In this document: in pieces, positions 12,671 to 20,025 of the stretch
How positions within the stretch are numbered: the first letter of the stretch is position 1
How the letters are laid out: every line of letters starts with the position of its first letter
Source: a virus
Virus record (IMG/VR): IMGVR_UViG_3300037508_001510
Location: 1 to 22,160 of that record
Reading direction: 5' to 3' (one strand)
Length of the DNA: 22,160 nt
Notes under the pieces: generated by a model
Databases searched by the model: none
The model's input: the letters and a program-made list of their open reading frames with translations, nothing else
What the model was told of the DNA's origin: nothing
Program-made: the position numbers and the translations under genes

Positions 12671-13425
12671 TGGGCCAATTAATTGTATGTGGAGACAGCT
12701 TTATGAGCCCAGTCCAAGGAAAATTTGCTGGTACACACTTTAGTGAGTTAATAGCAAAAGAATTAAAATATGAATTAATCGCCTATAGTAGAGGAGGTAT
12801 GAGCAATGGCGGAATATGTTTACAAATTCAGGCAGCTATAGATTTACAACCTAAACCTAGTTTAATATTACTTGGAACTACAAGTCCGGATAGAATGGAA
12901 TGGCCCATTAATGAAATAAATGAAGTTGAAAAATTTAATTTGAATGATGTACTGTATGATGACGATAGATTTACAAGTTTTAACAATTTTGGATCAAACG
13001 AAAATGCACAACTAGTTTCAACACCAATTAGTGACATTTTTGGCCATTACAAAACTAAAGCCTATTACAAATTAGACAACCAAATAGGTAATAGAATCAG
13101 TGCGTTACAAAATTACTTTGAATTTTTATATCATCCTGACTGGAAACGTGAGCAAGACAAACTAATGTTATATGCTATGTTTCATAAACTTCATAAATCA
13201 GGAATACCTTACATAATTTGTTATGAAGGAGTGAAAGGTATAGTGGACCAATGCGAATGGTTAAATTATGGTGGAATAAGCAAAAACTACGCTGCCAGTG
13301 AAATAACGACATTAATTTCTAAATTTTATGACAATAGATATAACGACAGTGAAATCGCAGAATACCATACATCTGTTCATACACAGATAACCATAGCAAA
13401 TATATTATTAGAGAAATATATATGA
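12670..13425 (+). CDS. SGNH-hydrolase-like protein, copy 1 (251 aa)
   Basis: The start at 12670 is chosen by alignment with its paralogue (MGQLIVCGDS against MKKIIVCGDS) and by the TAATG overlap. The block I serine motif GDSFMSP is followed by GTHFSELIAKEL, AYSRGGMSNGG (block II glycine region) and LILLGTTSPDRMEW. The C-terminal EYHTSVH supplies a histidine where the SGNH family has D-x-x-H, but the aspartate is not evident. The family contains esterases and O-acyl hydrolases acting on sugars or lipids. Together with GNAT and an ACP-like protein it suggests acyl-group chemistry. No signal peptide is present, so it is probably cytoplasmic. Confidence 0.75.
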   Translation: MGQLIVCGDSFMSPVQGKFAGTHFSELIAKELKYELIAYSRGGMSNGGICLQIQAAIDLQPKPSLILLGTTSPDRMEWPINEINEVEKFNLNDVLYDDDRFTSFNNFGSNENAQLVSTPISDIFGHYKTKAYYKLDNQIGNRISALQNYFEFLYHPDWKREQDKLMLYAMFHKLHKSGIPYIICYEGVKGIVDQCEWLNYGGISKNYAASEITTLISKFYDNRYNDSEIAEYHTSVHTQITIANILLEKYI

Positions 13426-14177
13426 AAAAAATTATAGTTTGTGGTGATAGTTATATGAGTCCAGTTATTGGAAAACATGCTGGTACTCATTTCAGTGAAT
13501 TAATAGCTAAACATTTAGGATGTGAGTTAATAGCCTATAGTAGGGGTGGGATGAGCAATGGCGGAATATGTATTCAGATTGATACTGCTATCAACTTAAA
13601 TCCAAAACCAGATCTTATCCTAGTAGGAACTACGTCTTTTAATAGAATAGAATGGCCTATAACACTTGATCCTGTAGAAAAATTTACTGTGCATGATTTA
13701 GTATATGCGGATCATAAAACTTTTTTAAGTAGTTCATATGATTGGTTAGATAAATCTCCCAAAATGATTAGTACAGTTATGCGTGATATTTGGGGAAACT
13801 ATAAGAATTGTGCTTATTATAAATTTGATCCATTAATAGAACATAGAGTTAGAGCATTATATAGGTATTTTGAACTACTTCATTATCCAGATTGGAAGAG
13901 AGAGCAAGATAAGTTAATGCTATATGCAATTTTACATAAACTCCATCTATCAAACATTCCATACATAATTTGCTATGAAGGTATTAGGTATTTTGCAAAG
14001 GAATTTCCTTGGTTAACCGAGACAAATTGTTATAACTATGCTTTTCCTAAGTTTGCCGAAGTATTAGACAACACACCGGCGACACATGAAACAGATCCTG
14101 GTTACCATAGCTTACCAGCCTGTCAGCAAACATTAGCAGAATACCTTATTGAAAATCACACTTCAAAAATGTTATAA
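13422..14177 (+). CDS. SGNH-hydrolase-like protein, copy 2 (251 aa)
   Basis: Tandem paralogue of the preceding gene, colinear throughout: CGDSYMSPVIGKHAGTHFSE, AYSRGGMSNGGICIQI, LILVGTTSFNRIEWPI, YPDWKREQDKLMLYA and PYIICYEG all match. The C-terminal catalytic region reads DPGYHS, nearer to the family's D-x-x-H than copy 1, so this copy may be the active one. The gene overlaps copy 1 by four bases (ATGA), and its TAA shares one base with the ATG at 14177. The middle parts (residues about 85-125) differ most, which may set substrate specificity. Confidence 0.75.
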   Translation: MKKIIVCGDSYMSPVIGKHAGTHFSELIAKHLGCELIAYSRGGMSNGGICIQIDTAINLNPKPDLILVGTTSFNRIEWPITLDPVEKFTVHDLVYADHKTFLSSSYDWLDKSPKMISTVMRDIWGNYKNCAYYKFDPLIEHRVRALYRYFELLHYPDWKREQDKLMLYAILHKLHLSNIPYIICYEGIRYFAKEFPWLTETNCYNYAFPKFAEVLDNTPATHETDPGYHSLPACQQTLAEYLIENHTSKML

Positions 14178-14401
14178 TGATGACTAGGTTAGAAATTAAA
14201 CAAGTAATAGCAGATTTTTTTAATATCCCATTTGAAAGAATAAATGATAACAGTACATTTAGTGACTTAGGATTAGATTATATTGACTGTTTTGAACTAA
14301 TCTGTGAACTAGAAATAATTTACAAAATAGATATTCCTTACAAAAGTGAACATTTAAATGTTTCGGTGGGAAAATTAATTGATAGCCTGGTCCCACTTTA
14401 A
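14177..14401 (+). CDS. Acyl carrier protein-like protein lacking the carrier serine
   Basis: 74 residues with the full helical ACP pattern: IKQVIADFFNI, NSTFSDLGLDYIDCFELICELE, then IDIPYKSE. In true ACPs the centre reads D-S-L, with serine carrying 4'-phosphopantetheine. Here it is D34-Y35-I36, so the attachment residue is tyrosine. It therefore cannot be charged in the usual way and may act as a docking or regulatory protein, or be decaying. It is the last gene of the GNAT/SGNH operon and starts at the stop of SGNH copy 2. Its last 27 bases overlap the convergent gene at 14375-15262. An alternative start is the second ATG three bases on. Confidence 0.82.
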   Translation: MMTRLEIKQVIADFFNIPFERINDNSTFSDLGLDYIDCFELICELEIIYKIDIPYKSEHLNVSVGKLIDSLVPL

Positions 14402-15262
14402 TGGTTTTAACTTTGTCATTAATCCTTGATCATTTAACCATGTATTAACAATCTCCAGTTGTTTCTTAGTACATCCTTTAATAAAGTTCCTATGAAGGGT
14501 AAGTACAGTAATTTTATCTTTACGGTTGATATTTTCTAAAAACCTTATAGGATCTTTAGTAAATTTTTTAAGTTGATTAGTCGATAACCATTCATGGAAT
14601 AAGTCCTCTGTGATTTTCCAATGAAACTTATCATTCATTATAAATGAATAAAAGTGCCAATCTAATATACCTTTTACTTCGTCTTTGTATATTTTAACGC
14701 AAATATTATCCCAAAACCTGTCAAATGCTGTCATATCACCTAACCTATCTTTAAGCCTTTGATAGTTTATTACAAAAGGTGGATTGGATATAAAAACAAA
14801 CTGTGGTATCTCTTGTTGTAAAAATTCTGATATTTCTTTTTGACCATACACAGTTCGTCCTATGTTATCTATAACAGTTGCATTTCCTATAACCTTTCTA
14901 TATTTTTCAAGTTCTACCGGTTTAATGAAGAAGTTTTTAGGAGTAAGACACATATAATCGTCTTGTATAGTATTGGCGATTGTAAATTGATATTTCCAAC
15001 CATTGAAATATGTAGTGCCGTTTCGACTTGCTTCATATGGTAACTTATAAAAGTTTAGGTCATCTGGAAATATCAGTGCCAATTTATGATTAGTATAGTA
15101 TGGCCGTAGATACTCGCGCCACCTCTGTTTATTACCTTCTGTGATTTTGTATTGATTTACAATGACCCAATGTGTACAAGGTGATACAAATTTTTGAATA
15201 CTTTCTGCCTGTAGAATAGTCTGCCTCATATCCCTATTACAGGTTAGCGTTGCTAGGTGCAT
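14375..15262 (-). CDS. DUF6492-like / GT-A-like protein (295 aa)
   Basis: Begins MHLATLTCNRDMRQTILQAESI and continues CTHWVIVNQYKI, a start like that of DUF6492 proteins and other GT-A-like folds where the first strand binds a nucleotide sugar. YMCLTPKNFFIKPVELEKY stands where a D-x-D-like element would be, but the acidic pair (QDD) precedes it. The C-terminal 100 residues are rich in Trp, Lys and Phe. It lies 11 bases after the 2OG oxygenase gene at 15274-15924, and the two probably share the late-type transcript. It converges on the ACP-like gene with a 27-base overlap. Family confidence is moderate and the activity unknown. Confidence 0.6.
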   Translation of the reverse strand: MHLATLTCNRDMRQTILQAESIQKFVSPCTHWVIVNQYKITEGNKQRWREYLRPYYTNHKLALIFPDDLNFYKLPYEASRNGTTYFNGWKYQFTIANTIQDDYMCLTPKNFFIKPVELEKYRKVIGNATVIDNIGRTVYGQKEISEFLQQEIPQFVFISNPPFVINYQRLKDRLGDMTAFDRFWDNICVKIYKDEVKGILDWHFYSFIMNDKFHWKITEDLFHEWLSTNQLKKFTKDPIRFLENINRKDKITVLTLHRNFIKGCTKKQLEIVNTWLNDQGLMTKLKPLKWDQAIN

Positions 15263-15273
15263 TATAATATTTT

Positions 15274-15924
15274 TTATTTGTACATTTGTAAAAAATGTAG
15301 TATTCTTTCGTCTTCTATTACTTCTTCATCGTATAAAAAAGGATCTGATTCAAACCACATCACTACAGAATATCTCTCGCCTTTAACAGGATGAACTCCA
15401 TGTAAAAATTCCCATGATCCAGGAAAAGTTATAATTTCACCTGCGGATGGTTTAAAAGTTTTATTCAGCATCTTAAAGTATATTTCCCCGTTCTCGTAAT
15501 CGTCATTGAGATACAGTATACAAGATATATCGATTTTTTTCCTTCTTTTCATAGTATTGTTATCGAGAAACTGCCCATCTATATGAGGCCAATAGTAGGC
15601 ATTGTTATTGTAATATAAAAATTCGATTGAACTAACTTTACATTTTACCCTATATGATTCCTCACATAACAGCCTACATTGCTCTACTATTTCATTTAAA
15701 AAAGGCTCAAACCCACTAAAATCTATTCTCTTAGTGCTGCATAAATTTTTAATAATAACAGGCACATAAGTTTTATTCTCGATTGAACCTACACTGCCCC
15801 ACGCTGTTTTTTTAGACTCTTGAGCTAGCTCAAGCAGTTTTTCTATTTTTTCTTTTTGAATTATTGAATGGAAGTTTTTTATTTCTGCTTTTTTAAGTTC
15901 AAGGCGATCTGAAATTTTTGTCAT
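15274..15924 (-). CDS. 2OG-Fe(II) oxygenase, prolyl-4-hydroxylase-like
   Basis: 216 residues. The C-terminal double-stranded beta-helix has YYWPHIDGQF (H114, D116), then CILYLNDDYENGEIYF, FPGSWEFLHGV (H175) and GERYSVVMWFES (R184), the complete H-x-D...H...R iron and 2-oxoglutarate set of the P4H class. Residues 1-45 are a charged helical leader. Enzymes of this type hydroxylate proline or other residues in proteins. The ATG is one end of the 18-bp palindrome at 15922-15939, so its mRNA may have no leader. The divergent neighbour is the YkgJ-like Cys-cluster protein, which might handle iron. Confidence 0.88.
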   Translation of the reverse strand: MTKISDRLELKKAEIKNFHSIIQKEKIEKLLELAQESKKTAWGSVGSIENKTYVPVIIKNLCSTKRIDFSGFEPFLNEIVEQCRLLCEESYRVKCKVSSIEFLYYNNNAYYWPHIDGQFLDNNTMKRRKKIDISCILYLNDDYENGEIYFKMLNKTFKPSAGEIITFPGSWEFLHGVHPVKGERYSVVMWFESDPFLYDEEVIEDERILHFLQMYK

Positions 15925-15939
15925 ATAAATATTTATATG
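15922..15939. promoter_or_regulatory. Palindromic divergent late promoter containing both start codons
   Basis: CATATAAATATTTATATG is a perfect 18-bp palindrome. It holds TATAAATA on the plus strand (15924-15931) and on the minus strand (15930-15937). Its outer triplets are the ATG of the gene at 15937 and of the gene ending at 15924. With T4-type spacing both transcripts would start at or next to the A of their ATG, so both mRNAs would be leaderless. Confidence 0.72.
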
Positions 15940-16422
15940 GTGGCAAATAGAAACTGTACAGATTGTACAATGTGTTGTGAAGGATGGCTATCTGGAGATG
16001 CATATGGACATAAATTTTATCCTGGAAAACATTGTATCTTTTTGCAGTCAAAGACATGTGCTATCTATGAATCAAGACCCGCTATGTGTAAAGATTTTTT
16101 TTGCCAATGGAAAGTAGATCCTAATATTCCAACAGACTTTAAACCTAACGTAGTTAACTACATGATAATTAAAGGTCAGGTTAATGATATAGAATACCTT
16201 GCATTAATAGGCAATGATAAGGTTCCAGATTATACTGTTATAAATTATTTTATTAAAAAACAGCTAAATGGTGAAATAGAAAATCTAGTATATACCATAG
16301 ACGGTAATCCTTGTATAAAAGGAACCAGTGAATTTGAAAAGCTGTTTTCGAGAATTAATTTTTCAATAACTGCACCAACTTGTAAGCAGAATCGTTCTAT
16401 GGTCAGGCCATGTAGTAAGTGA
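15937..16422 (+). CDS. YkgJ-like Cys-cluster (Fe-S or zinc binding) protein
   Basis: 161 residues. NCTDCTMCCEGW (C7, C10, C13, C14), then GKHCIFL (C33), KTCAIYESRPAMCKDFFCQW (C41, C51, C56) reproduce the YkgJ/UPF0153 cysteine pattern, including Y-x-x-R-P-x-x-C-x-x-F. The family is thought to bind zinc or an iron-sulfur cluster. The last 100 residues are not recognised. The ATG is the right end of the divergent palindromic promoter, and no ribosome-binding site can exist there. The 3' end overlaps the convergent oxygenase gene at 16363-16887 by 60 bases. It is surrounded by iron enzymes, so a role in their metallation is a possible link (inference). Confidence 0.85.
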   Translation: MVANRNCTDCTMCCEGWLSGDAYGHKFYPGKHCIFLQSKTCAIYESRPAMCKDFFCQWKVDPNIPTDFKPNVVNYMIIKGQVNDIEYLALIGNDKVPDYTVINYFIKKQLNGEIENLVYTIDGNPCIKGTSEFEKLFSRINFSITAPTCKQNRSMVRPCSK

Positions 16423-16887
16423 AGGTGTTACTGAATGAGCTATATCTCTTGAATAAACCAGCAACTTATTGTAATGTGGAACAATAAGTTCATTTGCTCC
16501 ATTCCATAATCCTCCCATAGATTCTACCCAGTTATCTGTAAGGTATATTATACATGTATAAGATTTATCTAAAGACCTGCCATGGACGTAGTCATCTAAA
16601 TGTTTATGCATGTCATAGCTATCTGTAGTAACACTGATTTTGATGGAATATAACAGTAAATCTGAATTTATTATATTTCTTAAACTTGTTTTAATTTTAC
16701 TTAATATCGAAACCCATATTACCCCGAGAACACTTTTCATGTCATTCTCATTACCACTTTGACAGTTAAAGTTAATAAAAGTATTACCTAGTTTTTTAAG
16801 AGTATGAAAATCTATATTATCATTAGCATAACTTTTTAAAAACCGTAAATCTGAATCATTAAGAAAGCTATCAATAGTTTTTATCAT
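16363..16887 (-). CDS. 2OG-Fe(II) oxygenase-like protein (174 aa)
   Basis: The metal motif MHKHLDDY (H96, D98), distal RDIAHSVTP (H151) and DHRTILLTSW (R164) give the H-x-D...H...R set. YTCIIYLTDNWVESMGGLW lies between them, as in prolyl-hydroxylase-like folds. The N-terminus (MIKTIDSFLNDSDLRFL) matches the usual 'flexible start, D-x-F-L' of this group. It overlaps the upstream oxygenase gene by four bases, so the two are translationally coupled and follow the subtilase. The 3' end overlaps the YkgJ-like gene on the other strand by 60 bases. The substrate is unknown; hydroxylation of a phage or host protein is the family-based guess. Confidence 0.83.
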   Translation of the reverse strand: MIKTIDSFLNDSDLRFLKSYANDNIDFHTLKKLGNTFINFNCQSGNENDMKSVLGVIWVSILSKIKTSLRNIINSDLLLYSIKISVTTDSYDMHKHLDDYVHGRSLDKSYTCIIYLTDNWVESMGGLWNGANELIVPHYNKLLVYSRDIAHSVTPSLTTWPDHRTILLTSWCSY

Positions 16888-17573
16888 TGGGGTTTATATA
16901 ATAGTTTATCGATACTTCCGGGTAGAATTAGATCTTCCGGTAGAACGAACCTAAAAGTTATTCCAAGACGCTTTTCTGTGCAAGGAGCAACTCCGTGCAG
17001 CCATTTACTGCCTATATTAATTAAAACGCTATTTTCTGGTGGCTTGAAGAATAAGCCGCGCTCATCCCAAAATTCTCCACCACCTCCATCATTCTTAATA
17101 TAGTAAGTAGCACTCATTGTAGTTCCCTTTGTACAATAAGCATCTCCATCTGCATGTTTATCTAATGCCTGTCCGGGAGGCAGTAAGTTATATATTCCCC
17201 TTGTTATGATGTATGGTTTTTCTGAAAGAGGAAATAGTGTTAGTATTTTTTTAGCAAGTGTGAGAAATACTATAGGAATTAGTTTTTTATAGTTAGATTC
17301 TGCCCAGTCAAATATAGTTTCGGGTGTTTGATTCCAATATCCGTCTAGATCTCTAAGCTGCCATAGTTTATAATAAGGTCTATAAGACTTTACACCCATT
17401 AAGGTATAATCCTTATTATCAAAATTAATTTTTCTACCTTCAAAGTTGAAGGCCAAGTTTCCTTCTAAGCCTTCTAAGTAAGCACCTATATGTTGCTGTT
17501 GTTGAATAGTTAGGAATTTTTCGTAAACCCATACGTCATCGAAATCAGATATGGGCCGAGGCTCTATCCTCAT
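16884..17573 (-). CDS. 2OG-Fe(II) oxygenase-like protein (229 aa)
   Basis: ALDKHADGDAY supplies H140 and D142; WLHGVAP supplies H193; KRLGITFRF supplies the 2-oxoglutarate arginine (R202 or R208). GGGGEFWDERGLFFKPPENSVLI is the typical strand run between them. The front 120 residues include a YRPYYKLWQLRDLDGYW segment that I do not recognise. It starts inside the subtilase stop (ATGA overlap) and itself overlaps the next oxygenase gene, so subtilase and two oxygenases form one translational unit. It could hydroxylate a residue in the protease, a tail protein or a host target; sequence alone cannot choose. Confidence 0.85.
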   Translation of the reverse strand: MRIEPRPISDFDDVWVYEKFLTIQQQQHIGAYLEGLEGNLAFNFEGRKINFDNKDYTLMGVKSYRPYYKLWQLRDLDGYWNQTPETIFDWAESNYKKLIPIVFLTLAKKILTLFPLSEKPYIITRGIYNLLPPGQALDKHADGDAYCTKGTTMSATYYIKNDGGGGEFWDERGLFFKPPENSVLINIGSKWLHGVAPCTEKRLGITFRFVLPEDLILPGSIDKLLYKPQ

Positions 17574-19288
17574 TTAATAAGGAAAGGAATAGCAGGTTTA
17601 ACCCAAGCAGCGAAGAAGCTCTGGCTATCGATATTTTCAAGTGCTGTTGCTACTTCGCCGTCTAAACTAGTCTGTACATCTGGGTTAGCAGCGAAAAATA
17701 TTAGGTTAGGAGACCTATATGTGATTGAGCCGCTTAGTGTTCTTGCTTTGACAACAAAAGAAACTAATCTTATCTTTTCATCTGGTTGCCAATCTAATAC
17801 AGGAGGATTAACATTTAAAGTTCCTGATTGATCTACTGTAATATATTGTCCTATATCGCTAGGAACACATTCTATAATATATTCAAAACTTTCCCCTGTG
17901 TCTTGTGCGTATTTGTCGTAGGGTAAAACTGTTTGAATATTAGCTGTTATTGGTTCGGATGCCACACCTAAGTAAAAAGAATGTTCAACGAATGCTTTGT
18001 TGTTGTCAGCACTAATTAAAAATGCTACTCTATTTTGATGGTAAGTAAATTTTTCGCTGTCTAAAAGTAAAACACCCTTAGTTGAAAAATCTATAAGAAT
18101 CTGTTGAGCTGTTGCCCTATATGTATCTGGAACTTGTGCAAGAATTGCAGCCATACATCCTGCCACGAAACCTGCTGAAATAGATGTTCCACTATAGGTA
18201 GCATATATATTATCGCCTGTATGGTTCGCTCCAGGCACATCTACTCCTGGAGCAAAAATATCAATTTGTGTTCCATAGTTAGTAGTAATGTTCATGTCAA
18301 ACGTACTAAAGTTATTAAAACCTGCACCTACATCGTCTATATCACAGGCAGCAGCAGTAATAACGTCTACCATGCCAGCCGGAGTTAAGTTGCTAACATC
18401 CATCCCAACATTGCCCGATGCTGCCACCACAACTATGCCTGCTGATATTAAATCTTGGAACTTACCTTCTAGGTATGTATTTTTAGCTACGGTCCAACTA
18501 CAGTTAACTACCATTGGAATGGACGGGTCTGCTACGAATCTATTTAGACATGCATCTAGTGCATAACCTAGTTCAATAGCATTTGGTTTAAAGTTAGAAT
18601 TGAATACTTTACAGTTAAGGAGACGTAAATGTCTATGAACACCTATATTAGTACCGCAGGCAAAACTAGCCACTCCAGTCCCGTGGCCTGCTTGGTCTCT
18701 AAAATCGTTATCAAATACAGGAAGGGCATAAAAGTCTTCACATTCTAAACCTTGAAATTCGTCGTGAGTGAAATTAATACCGCTATCTATAATAACTAGA
18801 TTAGGTTTACGTGTAAAGTTTGTATCTGCTAACTGAAAGCTAGAAACAAAGGGTCTGTATCTTGATATAAGTCTTAGTCTTGCCCATTCATAATTAGTAG
18901 GTAAGCCTGTACTTAGGCCTGTGTTAATTTCGCTTAATAACTTAATAGGCGTATCTACCTGTTCAACTTCTCCGTTCAGTTCTCTATAAAGGTCTAAACC
19001 TTGAGTAGTTTCTACTAACCAATAGTCTTTATTATTTGCAACGAATTTTCCATTGTTGCCTTCGGATGTCACGACAGTAACAGGAGTTTGAATTTGCTCT
19101 GTGTTATCTATTCGCACTAAATACCTCGACATCACCGACGATGTTTGAGTAACAGAACCATTTAACTTTTCTGCTATCTTAATTAAGCTCATAGGTATAG
19201 TAAACACATTATTAGCATCAGGTGTAAGTCCGCTAAATGACTTAAACTGATCTGCATCGATATTAGATGGAAAAACACAATTAAGCAT
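17570..19288 (-). CDS. Subtilisin-like serine protease (572 aa)
   Basis: The catalytic triad is complete: D168 in VIIDSGIN, H202 in AGHGTGVAS and S369 in YSGTSISAGF, with N293 of ASGN as the oxyanion residue. This is an S8 peptidase. Residues 1-150 form a long N-terminal domain without a signal peptide, perhaps a pro-domain or particle anchor. Residues 430-572 form a C-terminal part with strand-rich, Ig/cadherin-like repeats (YDKYAQDTGESFEYIIE, IRLVSFVVKARTLSGS). A late-type promoter lies 22 bases upstream and AGGA precedes the ATG, so it is likely a late, possibly virion-associated or maturation protease (inference). Two 2OG oxygenase genes follow in coupled frames. Confidence 0.93.
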   Translation of the reverse strand: MLNCVFPSNIDADQFKSFSGLTPDANNVFTIPMSLIKIAEKLNGSVTQTSSVMSRYLVRIDNTEQIQTPVTVVTSEGNNGKFVANNKDYWLVETTQGLDLYRELNGEVEQVDTPIKLLSEINTGLSTGLPTNYEWARLRLISRYRPFVSSFQLADTNFTRKPNLVIIDSGINFTHDEFQGLECEDFYALPVFDNDFRDQAGHGTGVASFACGTNIGVHRHLRLLNCKVFNSNFKPNAIELGYALDACLNRFVADPSIPMVVNCSWTVAKNTYLEGKFQDLISAGIVVVAASGNVGMDVSNLTPAGMVDVITAAACDIDDVGAGFNNFSTFDMNITTNYGTQIDIFAPGVDVPGANHTGDNIYATYSGTSISAGFVAGCMAAILAQVPDTYRATAQQILIDFSTKGVLLLDSEKFTYHQNRVAFLISADNNKAFVEHSFYLGVASEPITANIQTVLPYDKYAQDTGESFEYIIECVPSDIGQYITVDQSGTLNVNPPVLDWQPDEKIRLVSFVVKARTLSGSITYRSPNLIFFAANPDVQTSLDGEVATALENIDSQSFFAAWVKPAIPFLIK

Positions 19289-19309
19289 AAAAGTTCCTGT
19301 TTTGTAAAA

Positions 19310-19317
19310 TATTTATA
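19310..19317 (-). promoter_or_regulatory. T4-type late promoter (TATAAATA) for the subtilase operon
   Basis: The exact octamer on the minus strand would start RNA near 19304, leaving a 15-base leader with AGGA before the subtilase ATG at 19288. It sits in the 35-base gap between the divergent subtilase and 19324 genes. Confidence 0.68.
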
Positions 19318-19323
19318 TATTTA

Positions 19324-20025
19324 ATGTCTAAATTCCATATTATTTCAGATCTTAACCTAGATCTTTTTGATCATGCAGAAGAACAACATATACTAGAACC
19401 TGATGTAGAATACGTTGTTTTAGCCGGTAATATTAGTGTCACTATAAAAAGAACCATGCTATTTGCCGAAACTTTGGCTAAGAAATATCCAAATGCTAAA
19501 CTTATCTTTAATTATGGATATCAAGAGCTACTTCAAATAGAATATTACAAAGTACAAAACTCGGTAATACAAAGAATAAAGTTTTTTGGAAAAAGTCCAT
19601 CTAACCTCTTTTTCCCAAAAGGAGAAGTTGTTGGTAGCTATGACTTTTTTTGTACAGAAGGATTTCCTTATTTAGATCATCAAGAATTTGAATTAAGTAT
19701 TTTTCCAAAAGAGTTTATCATAAAGGTCGATGGTGACTTATATATAGGCGATAGATTAGTATGCCGCCGAAATCCTAGGTACTTTGATTATAGTTATTAT
19801 TTAAATTTATACAAAAAAGAACTTGAAGAAATCACGACATGGTTAGGTATTGATAGAGGACTACCGAAAATATTAGTAACAGGGCTTGGTAAATATAACA
19901 TGCCTAAATATGATAGCAATCTTATATGTATTTCGACAGGGAAAGAGTTTCTTGATGAGCAAGTTGGTACCTTACGGAGCATAGTTATACCAGGTTTGAG
20001 CAGATCCGTATTTTTCGAAATTTAA
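19324..20025 (+). CDS. Catalytically degenerate metallophosphoesterase-like protein
   Basis: 233 residues. The fold signature is clear but each metal motif is altered: SDLNLDLFDHAEE where active enzymes have S-D-x-H; VVLAGNIS where they have A-G-D-I; FNYGYQEL where they have Y-G-N-H-E; and LVTGLGKYNMP where the family has T-H-H-x-P. N11, N36, Y66 and Q67 thus replace ligands, and no C-terminal G-H-x-H is seen. Spacing and hydrophobic strands are kept, so the protein is probably folded and used as a binding or scaffold pseudoenzyme. No ribosome-binding site lies in the AT-only stretch before ATG 19324. The 3' end overlaps the convergent PP-loop gene by 54 bases. Confidence 0.75.
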   Translation: MSKFHIISDLNLDLFDHAEEQHILEPDVEYVVLAGNISVTIKRTMLFAETLAKKYPNAKLIFNYGYQELLQIEYYKVQNSVIQRIKFFGKSPSNLFFPKGEVVGSYDFFCTEGFPYLDHQEFELSIFPKEFIIKVDGDLYIGDRLVCRRNPRYFDYSYYLNLYKKELEEITTWLGIDRGLPKILVTGLGKYNMPKYDSNLICISTGKEFLDEQVGTLRSIVIPGLSRSVFFEI

